Below are positions 49,562-59,330 of a stretch of DNA of 64,000 nt, one piece after another; positions within the stretch are counted from its first letter, which is position 1, and every line of letters begins with the position of its first letter. Position numbers and translations under genes: made by a program. Under the pieces are notes generated by a model. It ran no database searches, was not told where the DNA came from, and worked only from the letters and a program-made list of their open reading frames with translations. Source of the DNA: Aureobasidium sp. EXF-3400 (Eukaryota > Ascomycota > Dothideomycetes > Dothideales > Saccotheciaceae); the NCBI GenBank assembly GCA_024195585.1, contig SWBL01000107.1:82262-146261 (forward strand). The letters run 5' to 3'.

Positions 49562-51312
49562 ATGGCAGCGGCGGCCGACACGACTGCCGGCGCCCAGCCA
49601 GACATGCCTCGATCCAAACCCCCTCGTGTCTCGGACCTGCCTCTTTCTTCATCCAAGCGTGCATCCATCGACAGTCTGCTGCACACTTTCAAGAAGAAAG
49701 GTCAGTTCGACGACCTGCGCAAGAACACTTTCGCTCAGTTCGACCAAGGTGTACGCCATATCTGCCTGTATCTCAAACTCTAAATCTGACAAAATTAAAA
49801 AAGCCCACAAAAGACACCTTGGTCGAATCAATCCGCTCCTTTGTAGACGCCGAAATCGATCGTGACCCCGTCAAGTACCTCGCCAAGAACCCTCGTCTGG
49901 CTGCTCCTCTCCTCGAAGGTGCTGCCGCTCGTGCAGACATCTACCCAAAGACCGAAGCCGCCATTGACCTTTTCATCCAAGACTATCTCCACACTGCCGA
50001 ACAAGCTTTACGGGACATTCGCAGGACCGAGATTGGTGAAGAAGCAGCAAAGCAAGAGGAAGACGCTGGTAACAAACCTGACCAAGTCTACGCTGAAGCC
50101 TCACAACGCCGTCACAAGGATCGTCTTGAACGCCATGCCGAGGACATGAAGGAACAAGCAAAGAGGGAACGTGCTCAGCAGAAAAAGGCTGAGCTCGAAG
50201 CCCTGAAACAGCGCGAGCAGGAGTTAAAGAAGGAGAAGGAACGTCTGGAAGTTCTACAGAAGAAGCAATCCGAAAGAGCAGAGTTCCGCCGGAAAGAGGA
50301 AGAGAGAAAGAAGGCCCGTCTCAAGGCTCTTGCCGAGGAGCGCGAGAAGAAGGAGAAACTGCTCGAAGAAGAACGCAAGAAAGAAGAGGAAGAGAGAGCC
50401 AAACGCAAGAAGATCCAAGAGGAGGAAGAGGCCAAGCGTCTCGAGCAGGAGGCTATGCGCATGCTGCTCGAAGAAGGTCAAGCCATGGCCTCCAAATCTG
50501 GAGTCAAGAAGCTGGAGCGCGAACGTGAACGCAGCGAGAGTCTGGACAGAAAATATGCCCGCCGAGACCGCGACCGTGATCGTGATCGAGACCGCCGTTC
50601 ACCATCAGCAGACCGCCATTACCGCCCCGCAGACCGAGATCGCGACAGAATCAGAGAACGAGGCTACGACCGATATGAGGGTCGCCGCGAATCCACCTTG
50701 CGTGAGATTAGTGCCGAACGCGAGGCATGGAAAGCGAAACAGCTCCGCGACAAGGACCGTCGCAGCAGATCTCCCTCGCGTGACCGCCGTCCCGCACGCC
50801 GTGATCGTTCCCGCAGTCCTCTTAACAGGGGCGACCGCTATGTTCCCTCCGACCGTCAGGACCGTGATCGCGATACCCGCAGAAGACGTTCTCGTACTCG
50901 CTCTCCTAGAGGTCAGGGTGATCGCTACGTCCCATCTGACCGTCACACCCGCGATCGCTCAAGAGACAGAGACAGAGATCGTGATCGCGACCGCGATGTG
51001 CGTGACAGGGACAGAGAAAGAGACAGAGACAGAGATCGCGAGCGTGAGAGAGAAAAGGAGCGCGACAAGGATCGTGATAGAGATCGTGAGAAGGACCGCG
51101 AGCGAGACAGAGACAGGGACAGAGAAAGAGATCGCGAACGAGAACGAGAGCGTGATCGGGACAGAGACCGTGACCGCCGCCGCAGAGACGACGACAGACC
51201 AAAGACCGACCGCTACGTCCCCTCTGCTAGCGCTGGTGCCTCGCGTCGTGACAGCGAAAAGGCTGGCAGCAAGCGTGATCGTTCACGCTCGAGAAGCCGC
51301 GATGCCAGGTAG
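49562..51312 (+). CDS. SHG1: Shg1/BOD1-domain protein (COMPASS subunit type) with long charged tail
   Basis: Exons are 49562-49748 and 49814-51312, joined in phase 1 across a 65-bp intron (CTGAC branch point); 561 residues. The N-terminal domain (about 35-110) reads SIDSLLHTFKKKGQFDDLRK, then DTLVESIRSFVDAEIDRDPV, the pattern of the Shg1/BOD1 family that joins the Set1 H3K4 methyltransferase complex. A long coiled coil rich in Lys, Glu and Arg follows (about 175-320). The C-terminal 240 residues are almost pure Arg/Asp/Glu with repeated DRDRDRD and RERERE runs and RSRSP-like islands, as in splicing-related RS-like proteins. YVPSDR recurs three times in the tail as a short motif. Nuclear. The symbol follows yeast. 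Confidence 0.85.
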
Positions 51313-51778
51313 AACCGCAACGAGCTTCGAGTTACGACATGGTTGTCTGGGTGCCTTCGAGAGCATGGAGAACCCCTCGAGTATTGATGACGGCTGGTCT
51401 GCAAAATTGGAGTCATGGAAAGCATCTCAAGATTGCATTATGGTAGGCGTTCATGGCTTTTCGTTATCTACTGGGTTTGTAGCATTGCATGATACCCCTG
51501 ATTACTGGCAGTATTGAAAGAAGAATTTATCCACTCATTGATTTGTTTCAGTCTGCCTTGTTCCTCCCTCCTTCGTCAGCCCGATTTCTCTTCGAGCTCG
51601 TCATATCGCCTGCGATTCTTGCTGCATTACTGTTATTGCTCAGCACATCGCTCCTTCGACGGAACCTATGCTCGACATCCGTCGCCGAGTGATGCAGCGT
51701 TTCTGGACCGAAGTCGATTTTGTAACATATCAGAGAAGAATCTTCCCTGAGGAACTTGAAACAGCATTACTCATCCCA
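51313..51778. other. Intergenic, no gene seen
   Basis: About 465 bp between the convergent Shg1-like gene and array copy 1. Confidence 0.5.
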
Positions 51779-52093
51779 CTAGAAGCCAAGGTAATTGAGC
51801 TGCAAGGCAATGCTCTTGAGTAAGTCTTTGTAGGCAGCTTCGGGAGTCCCGCCTATGCCCTTTCCATAAACATTGGCATATTGGCCATCTCTGTCCAGGA
51901 TGGGCCGTCCAAGGATAACAGTCCACTTTTCAGAGCCGTCACCAAGGCTGCAAACGAGGACGAAGCGAGAGTCCGTCTTGAAGTCGGGGTATAGAATCTG
52001 GATGTTGTCTACCACAGAGTCAGCTTCGTTCTGAGGATCGGATGTCAGGAATCTACCTAGGATCTGAGCGCGCAGGGCCATGAATTCAGACAT
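51779..52093 (-). CDS. Small tandem-array protein, copy 1
   Basis: Exons are 52093-52057 and 52008-51779 (88 residues). The 48-bp intron (GTAGAT donor, GCTGAC branch point, GGTAG acceptor) is a multiple of three without a stop, so the unspliced frame is also open (104 residues). Splicing is preferred because it restores LRAQIL-DNIQIL, matching LRTQIW-DNLEIL of copy 2. Features: MSEFMALRAQI start, FVLVCSLGD and WTVILGR strand-like stretches, and the C-terminal family signature GGTPEAAYKDLLKSIA. No signal peptide or membrane helix. The family is not one I recognise. Its upstream flank shares a segment with that of copy 2. Confidence 0.75.
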   Translation of the reverse strand: MSEFMALRAQILGRFLTSDPQNEADSVVDNIQILYPDFKTDSRFVLVCSLGDGSEKWTVILGRPILDRDGQYANVYGKGIGGTPEAAYKDLLKSIALQLNYLGF

Positions 52094-52657
52094 CTTGATC
52101 TTGGTGTTTGTGTTGAGGTTGGATTGTGTTGTTAAATCTGCGATGGAAAGAAGGAAGAAACAAAGAAGGAGAGAGCAGCACAGAAGTGAAAGCAGATGAG
52201 TTTTTCACAAAGCACTTTCGAAACATTCACTGACGGAAGTTCAGTCAGAAGTGATGCTTGATTTGGCACATCAGTGAGGCTATTGTTCGCGGTGCAGCAT
52301 CTCACTTTGCATTATACCCCACAAGAACTGACAGTATTGGAAAAAGAATCAACCTGCTTTTATTGGTATGCCTGTGATCTTCTTCTCCTTTTCCTCTTCT
52401 CCTTTCCTGCACTTGATCTATGCTGCTCTCGAATTGACATCTTTACCAATCCTTTCCTTTGCGACTCTCTTCCTTCCAGCGAGAAATGTGGTTGTCATGG
52501 TCGGATGGACCTTTCTGAAAGACGAGCAAATATCAGATCTTCTCCGATGGAAATCTTTGGTCTGATTATCTGTCAAGAGCATTTACTGGAGAGAGGTCAG
52601 AACATTGCTTCAAGAACGAATATTTTTAGCAAGTCTCACGCTCTCTGTCGTGTTTCT
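52094..52657. promoter_or_regulatory. Spacer between array copies 1 and 2
   Basis: The part next to copy 1 (CACAAAGCACTTTCGAAACA then TTCACTGACGGAAG, near 52206) resembles the corresponding part upstream of copy 2 (near 53100). Plus-strand frames here are not supported. Confidence 0.45.
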
Positions 52658-52977
52658 TCATCTTGAGGAGTATACAAAATAGAGCCTGTGAGCAGTTTGC
52701 TTGAGCATGTCGGTATATGCCTCCTCAGGGGTATCGCCCTGGCCTTGACACGCAGGAAGTACATAGGCTCGCTGGGAGGGATCGGAATGTTCAAGAAAGA
52801 CGGTCCAAAGTCCATCGTTGTCGAAACCGGCCCAAGTGAGGACGAAGCGATGGCTCTTCAGATCGGGATAATCGAGGATCTCTAGGTTGTCTATCCAGTG
52901 TCAACTACTTAGGTGTTCAAAATGGGAAGGTTGGGTTTACCCCAGATCTGAGTGCGCAGGACCATGATTCCAGACAT
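52658..52977 (-). CDS. Small tandem-array protein, copy 2
   Basis: Exons are 52977-52941 and 52890-52658 (89 residues), with a 50-bp phase-1 intron (GTAAAC donor, GGATAG acceptor). It begins MSGIMVLRTQIWDNLEIL, then YPDLKSHRFVLTWAGFDND, WTVFLEHSDP, and the signature GDTPEEAYTDMLKQTAHRL near the end. The intron does not stay open, so splicing is required, which supports the model for the whole family. It is closest to copies 1 and 3. Function unknown. Confidence 0.78.
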
Positions 52978-53666
52978 TGTGGTTGATTACTGGTTTGTGT
53001 TGGTTGGGTTGATGGGAAGGGGTGAAAGATCGAGGAAAGGAGGGACGCAGCGCACAGTTGGGAGCCATTGGAAGAGTAGTTCCGTGTTGGTTTGGGGATT
53101 CTCAAAACACTTTCCGGAAGATTCACTTACAGTCACTGTACTTTGCCTGGTATAAGTGAGGCTGCTGTTGTCATTGTGAATGCCTACAATACCCTGTTCT
53201 AGCAACATCGAGAGTACGGTTTAGAGGCCATTCGAGTATGCAATCTAGAAGGCAATGATAAAGGCATAATGGAAGTTCAAGATCAAGACAAACTGACTCG
53301 ATTTGCTTCTTGAAATTTGCTAGAGCAAAGTAATGCTTGATCCATCCGTGCGATGGTCAAGCTGATAAGCCTGAGGGAGGTCGGACAGATACAGTTGACA
53401 CGTCACGACTGTCGTATTCTGGAATTGGCGTCTTCCATGATTCTTCTTCTGCCTCCTTCATTCTATGACGAAGGACTTGGGTATTGTTAGGAGCTGTTGT
53501 TTTCTTAAAACACGCTCATTTGCCAGCTCCTTGCCGAACTCATCTCTCGGTTCCTTGTTCAAGAAGTATCATCTACTATCTCAAGGTCAGTAGAACACCA
53601 CATGATCAAACCCAATTGCAAACGGAAATTCCACTTACGCACTCTCTCTATTTTCTTCTTCTTCTT
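52978..53666. other. Spacer between array copies 2 and 3
   Basis: 690 bp, no further copy recognised. The stretch near 53095-53140 is the probable copy 2 promoter, related to that of copy 1. Confidence 0.45.
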
Positions 53667-54016
53667 TCAAAGACAACAAAGATATAGCTGCCTCGCAGTC
53701 TGCTCGAGCATTTCCGTATACGCTTCTTCAGGACCACGTCCCTTACCATGATAATAATTCGCAAGAATCTTGATCCCCTTCCTAAACTCAACTTGATCGA
53801 GAAAAACAATCCATTGTCCACCTTCTAAATCATCCCAAGCCAAGCATAATCGAAACTTTTGCAGATTAGGATATTCGAGGATTTCTAGATTATCTGTATG
53901 TGTGTGTCGGAGTCAGGGTTGTGGCAATCGGGGTAGAGGTTTAAGGATAGGGATCGGGAAGGTTTCGAGTTTAACGGACCTAGGATTTGAGTGCGTACAG
54001 CCATTATTCTAGGCAT
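53667..54016 (-). CDS. Small tandem-array protein, copy 3
   Basis: Exons are 54016-53980 and 53893-53667 (87 residues), with an 86-bp phase-1 intron (GTCCGT donor, ACAG acceptor), the longest in the array. It begins MPRIMAVRTQILDNLEIL, then YPNLQKFRLCLAWDDLEGG, WIVFLDQVEF, and the signature GRGPEEAYTEMLEQTARQL. The protein ends in LYLCCL, with a Cys pair not seen in the other copies. It is clearly the sister of copy 2. Confidence 0.78.
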
Positions 54017-54925
54017 TTTGGAGGTGCTGCAAAGAGGGGCCATTTACTGGTCTTCCCTTTTTTTTTGATGCAGAGGTAGTAAAAATAATTGAAAGAATAC
54101 ACCACAAGCAGCGTCTCAAGCAAGGAAGTATGATATACATCTTTCTACGTTGTGAGATTCGCAGAGCCTCAAAAACGGTTCCTTTGGCACGTTTATTCCC
54201 AAAGTCTCACTGTCGCATGGCAATGTCTCTTGTTTTTCAACGGTCGCAGAGCTATCATCGCTGTTATTCTCATGTTGGCATATCTTCAAGATGTCGATCT
54301 GGTTTTCCGACGTTTGCACTAGGTGCTGAAAGCAGATAGCCGACAGCTGTCAATGTTCAATGTTCGCCTACATCATATCTCGCCCTCAAGGTTACCTCAT
54401 CTCGGGTAATTCTACTGCAGTGATGTCGCTGGTTGTGTTTGACTAATAATAATCTTGTAAGTTGAGGGTACAGTATATGTAGACAAAGAACACAAAGTGT
54501 AACATTATAAAGTTGTTTGTTGAATGAGACTCTAATGACGTCCGATTGAACTGCCAGATTATCCAAGTATCCACAGAGAATCCATCTTGTACAGATCGTG
54601 CTGAGATGGGCATCGAAGAAGGTCACGGCTACATGGAGAATCACATCAACAGTGGGACGAGATCAATTAGGCGTTGAAATGATGTTGGATTAGAGGCATT
54701 CTCCTGGAGACTGCAAAGAGTGACATGATCTATCTGAATGATAGAACCTTTGCTCAGGAGAGAGTAGACACGACGTTCTCAACGCATCAGATTCTTTGCT
54801 CCGTGGTTTCAATAAGGACATGGTCTTGTTCGGTTTACAATCGTGACTTTCTGCAGACAAAGGTTAGGCAGAGTGTCGCTTGATCGAAACTATGTTGACT
54901 TACCTTGGCTTCGTGATGGACAATA
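54017..54925. other. Spacer between array copies 3 and 4
   Basis: About 910 bp. No array copy or other gene recognised. Short frames on both strands around 54116-54339 are mirror images of each other and unsupported. Confidence 0.4.
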
Positions 54926-55261
54926 TCACACCTTGGAGTCGCAGTAGTTGTGGTGGAGCAGCTCAGCAGTGTACTTGAGCAGGTCCTTGTAGGCGTCCTC
55001 AGGGGAACCACCCTTGCCCTTGAGCTCAATATCGCGGTAGCCATGGGTGGCGGTGGAACGCTGAAGAGGATCGAAGCGCAGGTGAGCGGGCTTGTCAAGG
55101 AAGACACGCCAGGTCATGTCATCGTCATCCACAATGTCGACGGTAAGGACGAAGTGACATAGATCGCGGTCAGTGTAGTTGAGCATCTCTATGTTGTCTA
55201 TTTTCACGTCAGCATCTTGCAGGATATCCGATGCAGATTGCGCAATGGACGACGTACCCAT
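54926..55261 (-). CDS. Small tandem-array protein, copy 4, usual start lost
   Basis: The second exon (55197-54926) is intact: DNIEMLNYTDRDLCHFVLTV, WRVFLDKP, then GSPEDAYKDLLKYTAELL. The first-exon remnant reads LRRTQIM-G at the intron border, but the normal ATG-TCT-GAA start and second methionine are gone and no in-frame ATG lies upstream before a stop. The only ATG is the IM codon itself, four bases before the donor. Two products are possible: unspliced, 111 residues starting MGTSSIAQSASD, in which the 60-bp intron is translated (it has no stop), or spliced, 91 residues starting MDNIEML. Which is used cannot be told from sequence. Confidence 0.6.
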   Translation of the reverse strand: MGTSSIAQSASDILQDADVKIDNIEMLNYTDRDLCHFVLTVDIVDDDDMTWRVFLDKPAHLRFDPLQRSTATHGYRDIELKGKGGSPEDAYKDLLKYTAELLHHNYCDSKV

Positions 55262-55889
55262 GATCTGAGTGCGACGTAGGGTTCTGTTTTGACAGAGGTT
55301 GTGAGGAGTTTGGGAGGGAAGACCAGACGCTTATATGATATATGATGAGAGGTTCTAGATTGGTTGATAGGAAGTTCTTTGTTCGCATGCGCAAACAACA
55401 TCTCGTTATCGTCTGCATCAAACAGTCCAACTTTCAACGGCCAGTCATTGACGGGAAAGTAGATCTAAGCTTTGGACCTGTTAGGCGGCTACAGATAGTG
55501 AGAAGCAATACCAAACGATTCTTGACGGATGAAGTTCAAGAGACAAAGAGAATCAGACAGGAGCGATTGGTCTCACGAAACATTGGAGATGCATCTGGCA
55601 CTTCACAAGAGATTTGTGTTTGATGGAAGAATTGACTAATCACGATAAGGAGTCTATGCTGTATGAACAAGTAACGTCCCAGGACAAGAACAGAGTCCAA
55701 GATCTTTGTCGCCAAGACTTAATACGAGGTTACTTGTACGACCGACCGCAGCTCATGATACGCGGAGGCTCAAGAACAGATCAGTCAGAAACAAGACACG
55801 AACCAAGCTGACCGATAGTGGTTTCCTGCGAATGGTCATGTCAGGAATCTACTTTTCAATAGCTGCAACCAGAGAACAAACCGACATCT
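55262..55889. other. Spacer between array copies 4 and 5
   Basis: About 630 bp, no gene supported. Open frames over 55204-55437 overlap copy 4's 5' end without its motifs. Confidence 0.4.
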
Positions 55890-56211
55890 TCAAGCTTCAG
55901 TGCCCTGGTTTCTAGATTGAACAACCATGTCGACAGTCATCTGCAGTAGGTTTCTGTATGCTTGAACGAGAGTATCGCCATGGGCCTCGAGGTAAGTCAC
56001 AGCCTGGCCATAACCATGGAAGTGACCAATCTTGGCAGACCAGACTTCAGGGTTGGTGTTGGGGACACAAGCGGCAAGGAAATGGACTGAGGTGACATTA
56101 TGAACAGCTGAGAAGTTCTCTAAGGATGATAACATTAGCATACGGCCAGAAGTCAAAGTGAATATCATTCTTACCGCGGATCTGAGCTTGAAGGACCAGA
56201 ATCTCGGCCAT
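55890..56211 (-). CDS. Small tandem-array protein, copy 5 (diverged)
   Basis: Exons are 56211-56175 and 56119-55890 (88 residues), with a 55-bp phase-1 intron (GTAAGA donor, CCTTAG acceptor). It begins MAEILVLQAQIRENFSAV, then VHFLAACVPNTNPEVWSAKI, and the C-terminal signature is weakened to GDTLVQAYRNLLQMTVDMV. The intron position and the first-exon length (37 nt) are exactly those of the other copies, which secures membership despite sequence drift. An unspliced reading from further upstream is also open but lacks the family start. Confidence 0.72.
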
Positions 56212-56575
56212 CTTGTGTAGCTGCTTGCCAAAGATGTTTGGAAGGTGGAAGGGAAGACGAGAAGAGCAGAATGGTAGCCATGTCATATAGGTTTGTAGTC
56301 TTTTTGATTGCTTCTGCTACATAGACAAGTAGCATCCTGAATCCACCACTGGTTTCTCTACGGAGTCTTGCTACTGATCACACGAAGACTTACAACCAGT
56401 AGTGACAAAGGAATAAACTAGAGACTTCGGAGTCTGGGTTGATAGAGCATGGGACATCGTGCTGCGGATTCGGGGTTGGTGACTCTGTCCAAGTATCATG
56501 TTTTCTCTCTGTAAGGACGTAAGCGAACGCTAAACCATCTGTGAATGGATGCGATGAGCGAACCTATCCCTGCGT
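56212..56575. other. Spacer between array copies 5 and 6
   Basis: 364 bp, no gene seen. Confidence 0.5.
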
Positions 56576-56902
56576 CTAGGCGATGTAAATGTGATCGCCT
56601 CCATCGGAGATCCTGATGGCAGTGAGTCTCAATAACTCCCTGTATGCCTTCTCTGGAGTGTTGCCTTGGCCAGCCAAGTAAGTCCTTCCGAAGGGTGTAC
56701 CAGGACCCGTGTTCGAGCCACGGCCAACTTCAGCAGTCCAGATTTGGGTGACACGATTGTATCCAAGGAGGAACTGAGGCGTGAAGTCGATGTCGTACAC
56801 GGCAGCGACGTTTTCTTGTTGTGGTCAGTGTGCTATCAAGAATACTTAAGATGTTGGATGCTTACCGCAGATGAGCGTACGCAGAGTCATGATTTCAGAC
56901 AT
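56576..56902 (-). CDS. Small tandem-array protein, copy 6
   Basis: Exons are 56902-56866 and 56814-56576 (91 residues), with a 51-bp phase-1 intron (GTAAGC donor, CACTGAC branch point, ACAAG acceptor). It begins MSEIMTLRTLICENVAAV, then YDIDFTPQFLLGYN, IWTAEVGRGS, and the signature GNTPEKAYRELLRLTAIRI. With copy 8 it forms a subgroup sharing TPEKAYRELL and an acidic residue at the splice junction (EN rather than DN). Confidence 0.78.
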
Positions 56903-57380
56903 CTTTGCGTCTTTCTTGTCGAGCAATGGAGGCAGTGTGACCAGATGAAAGTAAGTCGATGAGGGTTCCGGATTGACGAGAGAGCTGAAAGAGTGTGCAG
57001 CTACCGAGCTTGTCGTTTGCTCTTACAAACAGCAGTCACGGCTGACCTGATCACCCACGGCAACCACCACGAGTCGTCTTCGAATGCATTCGAGCAGCAA
57101 GATTTGACAAGACAAAAAGGACCATGTCATTGGTTTAACGACGAGCAATATCTCAAGAATAGACACAATCCAATGTAGAAGCCTTACACAACTCGATGCT
57201 AGATTCTGTCTCCACCCATTCATCCCAGGCCATATCAATGTAGGGGTACAAGCAAGAACAGTACCATGCCCGCAAAGAATACAAGCCAAGTGCTACTATC
57301 GGTCTCCTAAAGAGACCCAAAAAGAAGTCAGAGATGAGTTTCAAGAAACGAAATAAAGCGACTGACCGACAGCAACCTAT
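56903..57380. other. Spacer between array copies 6 and 7
   Basis: 478 bp, no gene seen. Confidence 0.5.
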
Positions 57381-57715
57381 TTAGTAGTCCCATTCATCCT
57401 CTTGCTGCTCAATTCGCTCAACCCGGATAGCCGTCTCGAAGAACGTTTCTTCATACGCCTCTTCTAGGCTACGACCGCGGCATTGTATCAAAGTGGCCTT
57501 GTCGACCATACCGTAAGCAATGTAATAGGCTTCGAGAGTCCAGCCAACGTATCGGTTCAAGGAGAGGAGGAACTCGATCTTGTCGGACTTGATGTTTTCT
57601 ACGAATGCGAGGTTGTCTGCCAAAGAGTCATTGTTTGGCTCGTGGTATCATGAGAAGTTCGTATCTTATTTACCACGAATGAGTGTGCGATAGGTCAGGC
57701 GTCTACGACAGACAT
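57381..57715 (-). pseudogene. Small tandem-array copy 7, first exon frameshifted
   Basis: The second exon (57616-57381) is open: DNLAFVENIKSDKIEFLLSL, then GRSLEEAYEETFFETAIRVE and an acidic end (EQQEDEWDY). The first exon region (57715-57674) still begins ATG-TCT and still reads YRTLIR before the GTAAAT donor, but it is 42 nt instead of 37, and the ATG frame reaches TGA after six codons. No other ATG opens the second exon in frame. The copy is probably dead or uses an unseen start. Its signature has degraded to LEEAYEETFF. Confidence 0.6.
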
Positions 57716-58470
57716 ATTGGTTTGGAGGATGGAAAATTGATCTGGAGGATTGGATATGATTTGCGTTTTGATGGAAGATGCACAGAAGGATTAACGGACA
57801 CGTCTTTATATGAAAGAATTACGACAATGAGCCAGTGTTAGGTCCTGTCTCAAATCAACAAAGCACAAGATACCAAGCTATAAAAAGGCACGGGGTTTTA
57901 CGATCTTGAGACATGTCCAGAGAAAGCACAATGAGACCATGACTTTCTCTGGAACACACTTCAAATCTTGATGATACTGTGTATTTTCATAAACAACTAT
58001 TTGAGGCTATCGCCACAAGGAAAGCATGTGTAGTCTGACTATATGACTGTGACACTGTTGTGTAGCCAGTAAAGTTGTGATATCCCCAATCGCATTGATT
58101 GAAGATAGATATCTATACAAATGCACGATATCTCTCATAAACAAAGCGGTGAATATCGATAGATCTCTCTGGATAGACTGCTGGTATCCAATACCATTAT
58201 GCATTTTAGCAGTTTGCAAAATCGCTTGATGCCTGCGTGAGATGGGGATCGGATGTCAAGCCCAGCCCTCTATCTCCAGCAAAGAGGCCTAGTAAATCTA
58301 GCTATAAAAATGCAGAATCATATCCAGGAATATGATATATCCATTGAGATGAGTGTACCTCCAAAGCTTTCTTTGGTCATAGTTCCAATATCAACCATGT
58401 TTGTGCATTTCTACAGGTGTGAAAGAGTGCTTTACTACGAACAGAGATGGTTACACTGTTGTGCAGGAAA
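57716..58470. other. Spacer downstream of array copy 8, left part
   Basis: About 750 bp of AT-rich sequence. Open frames have no recognisable content. Confidence 0.4.
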
Positions 58471-58900
58471 CAATCCCACGGTGTCGACGCAGCTTTATGA
58501 TACACTGAACGCTATCTGCGGGTGATAGAACCCGTTCTCGATGTTACGAAAGATGGATCGAAGAAGGTCGCGACATCGACCCGGCCAGTCTATTGCAGTA
58601 TTATAGCTCAAGTCATTCACAATAGTAGTTCAAGGAACCATCCCGCGGTATCGACACGACTTTTCGATATATTGAACGCTATCTACGTGGAATAAAACCT
58701 GCTCTCGACGCTACGAAAGCTGAATTCAGAAAGAGTCCTCGTTATCGACCCGGCCACTGCGTTTGACTAAAGTAGCATGAGACACGATCCCGCGGTGTCG
58801 ACAAGACTTTTCGATATATTGAACGCTATCTACGTGTGATAAAACACGCTCTCGACACTACGAAAGATGCACCAAAGAACTCGCGTCACCGACCCGGCCA
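58471..58900. repeat. Three diverged copies of a ~115-bp repeat
   Basis: Copies lie at about 58471-58586, 58639-58755 and 58787-58900. Each starts with CCCACGGTGTCGAC or CCCGCGGTGTCGAC, passes GAACGCTATCTACG and CTCTCGACnCTACGAAAG, and ends CGACCCGGCCA. On the plus strand the second and third keep one frame open over about 35 codons (TFRYIERYLR...RPGH); the first has a stop in it. The third copy ends 17 bp from the stop of array copy 8. Confidence 0.85.
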
Positions 58901-58916
58901 TACCGTCTCCGTACCG

Positions 58917-59330
58917 TCACATAGCGACATGTCCGTGCTCGGTAAGGGCAAGTGCAGTCTGCTTCAACAACTCCCTGTAAGCCTTCTCTGGAGTGGCACC
59001 AGAGGCCTTGCGGATGCGAATGGTGGTGTTCTGACCAAAGCACTCATTTAAAGCCAAAACGACGGTGTAGAGCTCGTGACCAGAGTTGCCGTTTTCACTT
59101 GCGTGTGATTTTGTGTAGAGTTGATCATCGGGATTGATGATTTCACCTGAATCACCCTCGTTGAATTCGTCGTTGGCTTTCATCTCGCAGTATAAGAGCC
59201 ATCTGGGTTCGAGCAGCTGGGGCCGGAGACCGAGGATGTTCTCTAGGTTATGTTAGTGTTGAAATCGTTGTAAAGAACATCGAAAGATCTTACCCATGAT
59301 CTGCGTACGCAAGCCCATGATTTCAGACAT
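58917..59330 (-). CDS. Small tandem-array protein, copy 8 (longest)
   Basis: Exons are 59330-59294 and 59242-58917 (120 residues), with a 51-bp phase-1 intron (GTAAGA donor, CACTAACATAAC branch region, ACCTAG acceptor). It begins MSEIMGLRTQIMENILGLRP, carries an acidic insert not seen in the others (NDEFNEGDSGEIINPDDQ), then LYTVVLALNE and the signature GATPEKAYRELLKQTALAL. It is the first copy in transcription order and the one with the best-kept N-terminal consensus. Its stop is followed at once by the 115-bp repeats. Confidence 0.78.

Noticed and set aside
50175..51202. Long minus-strand and alternative plus-strand frames over the Shg1-like gene
   Set aside because: They are mirror products of the Arg/Asp/Glu-rich repeats of the real gene.
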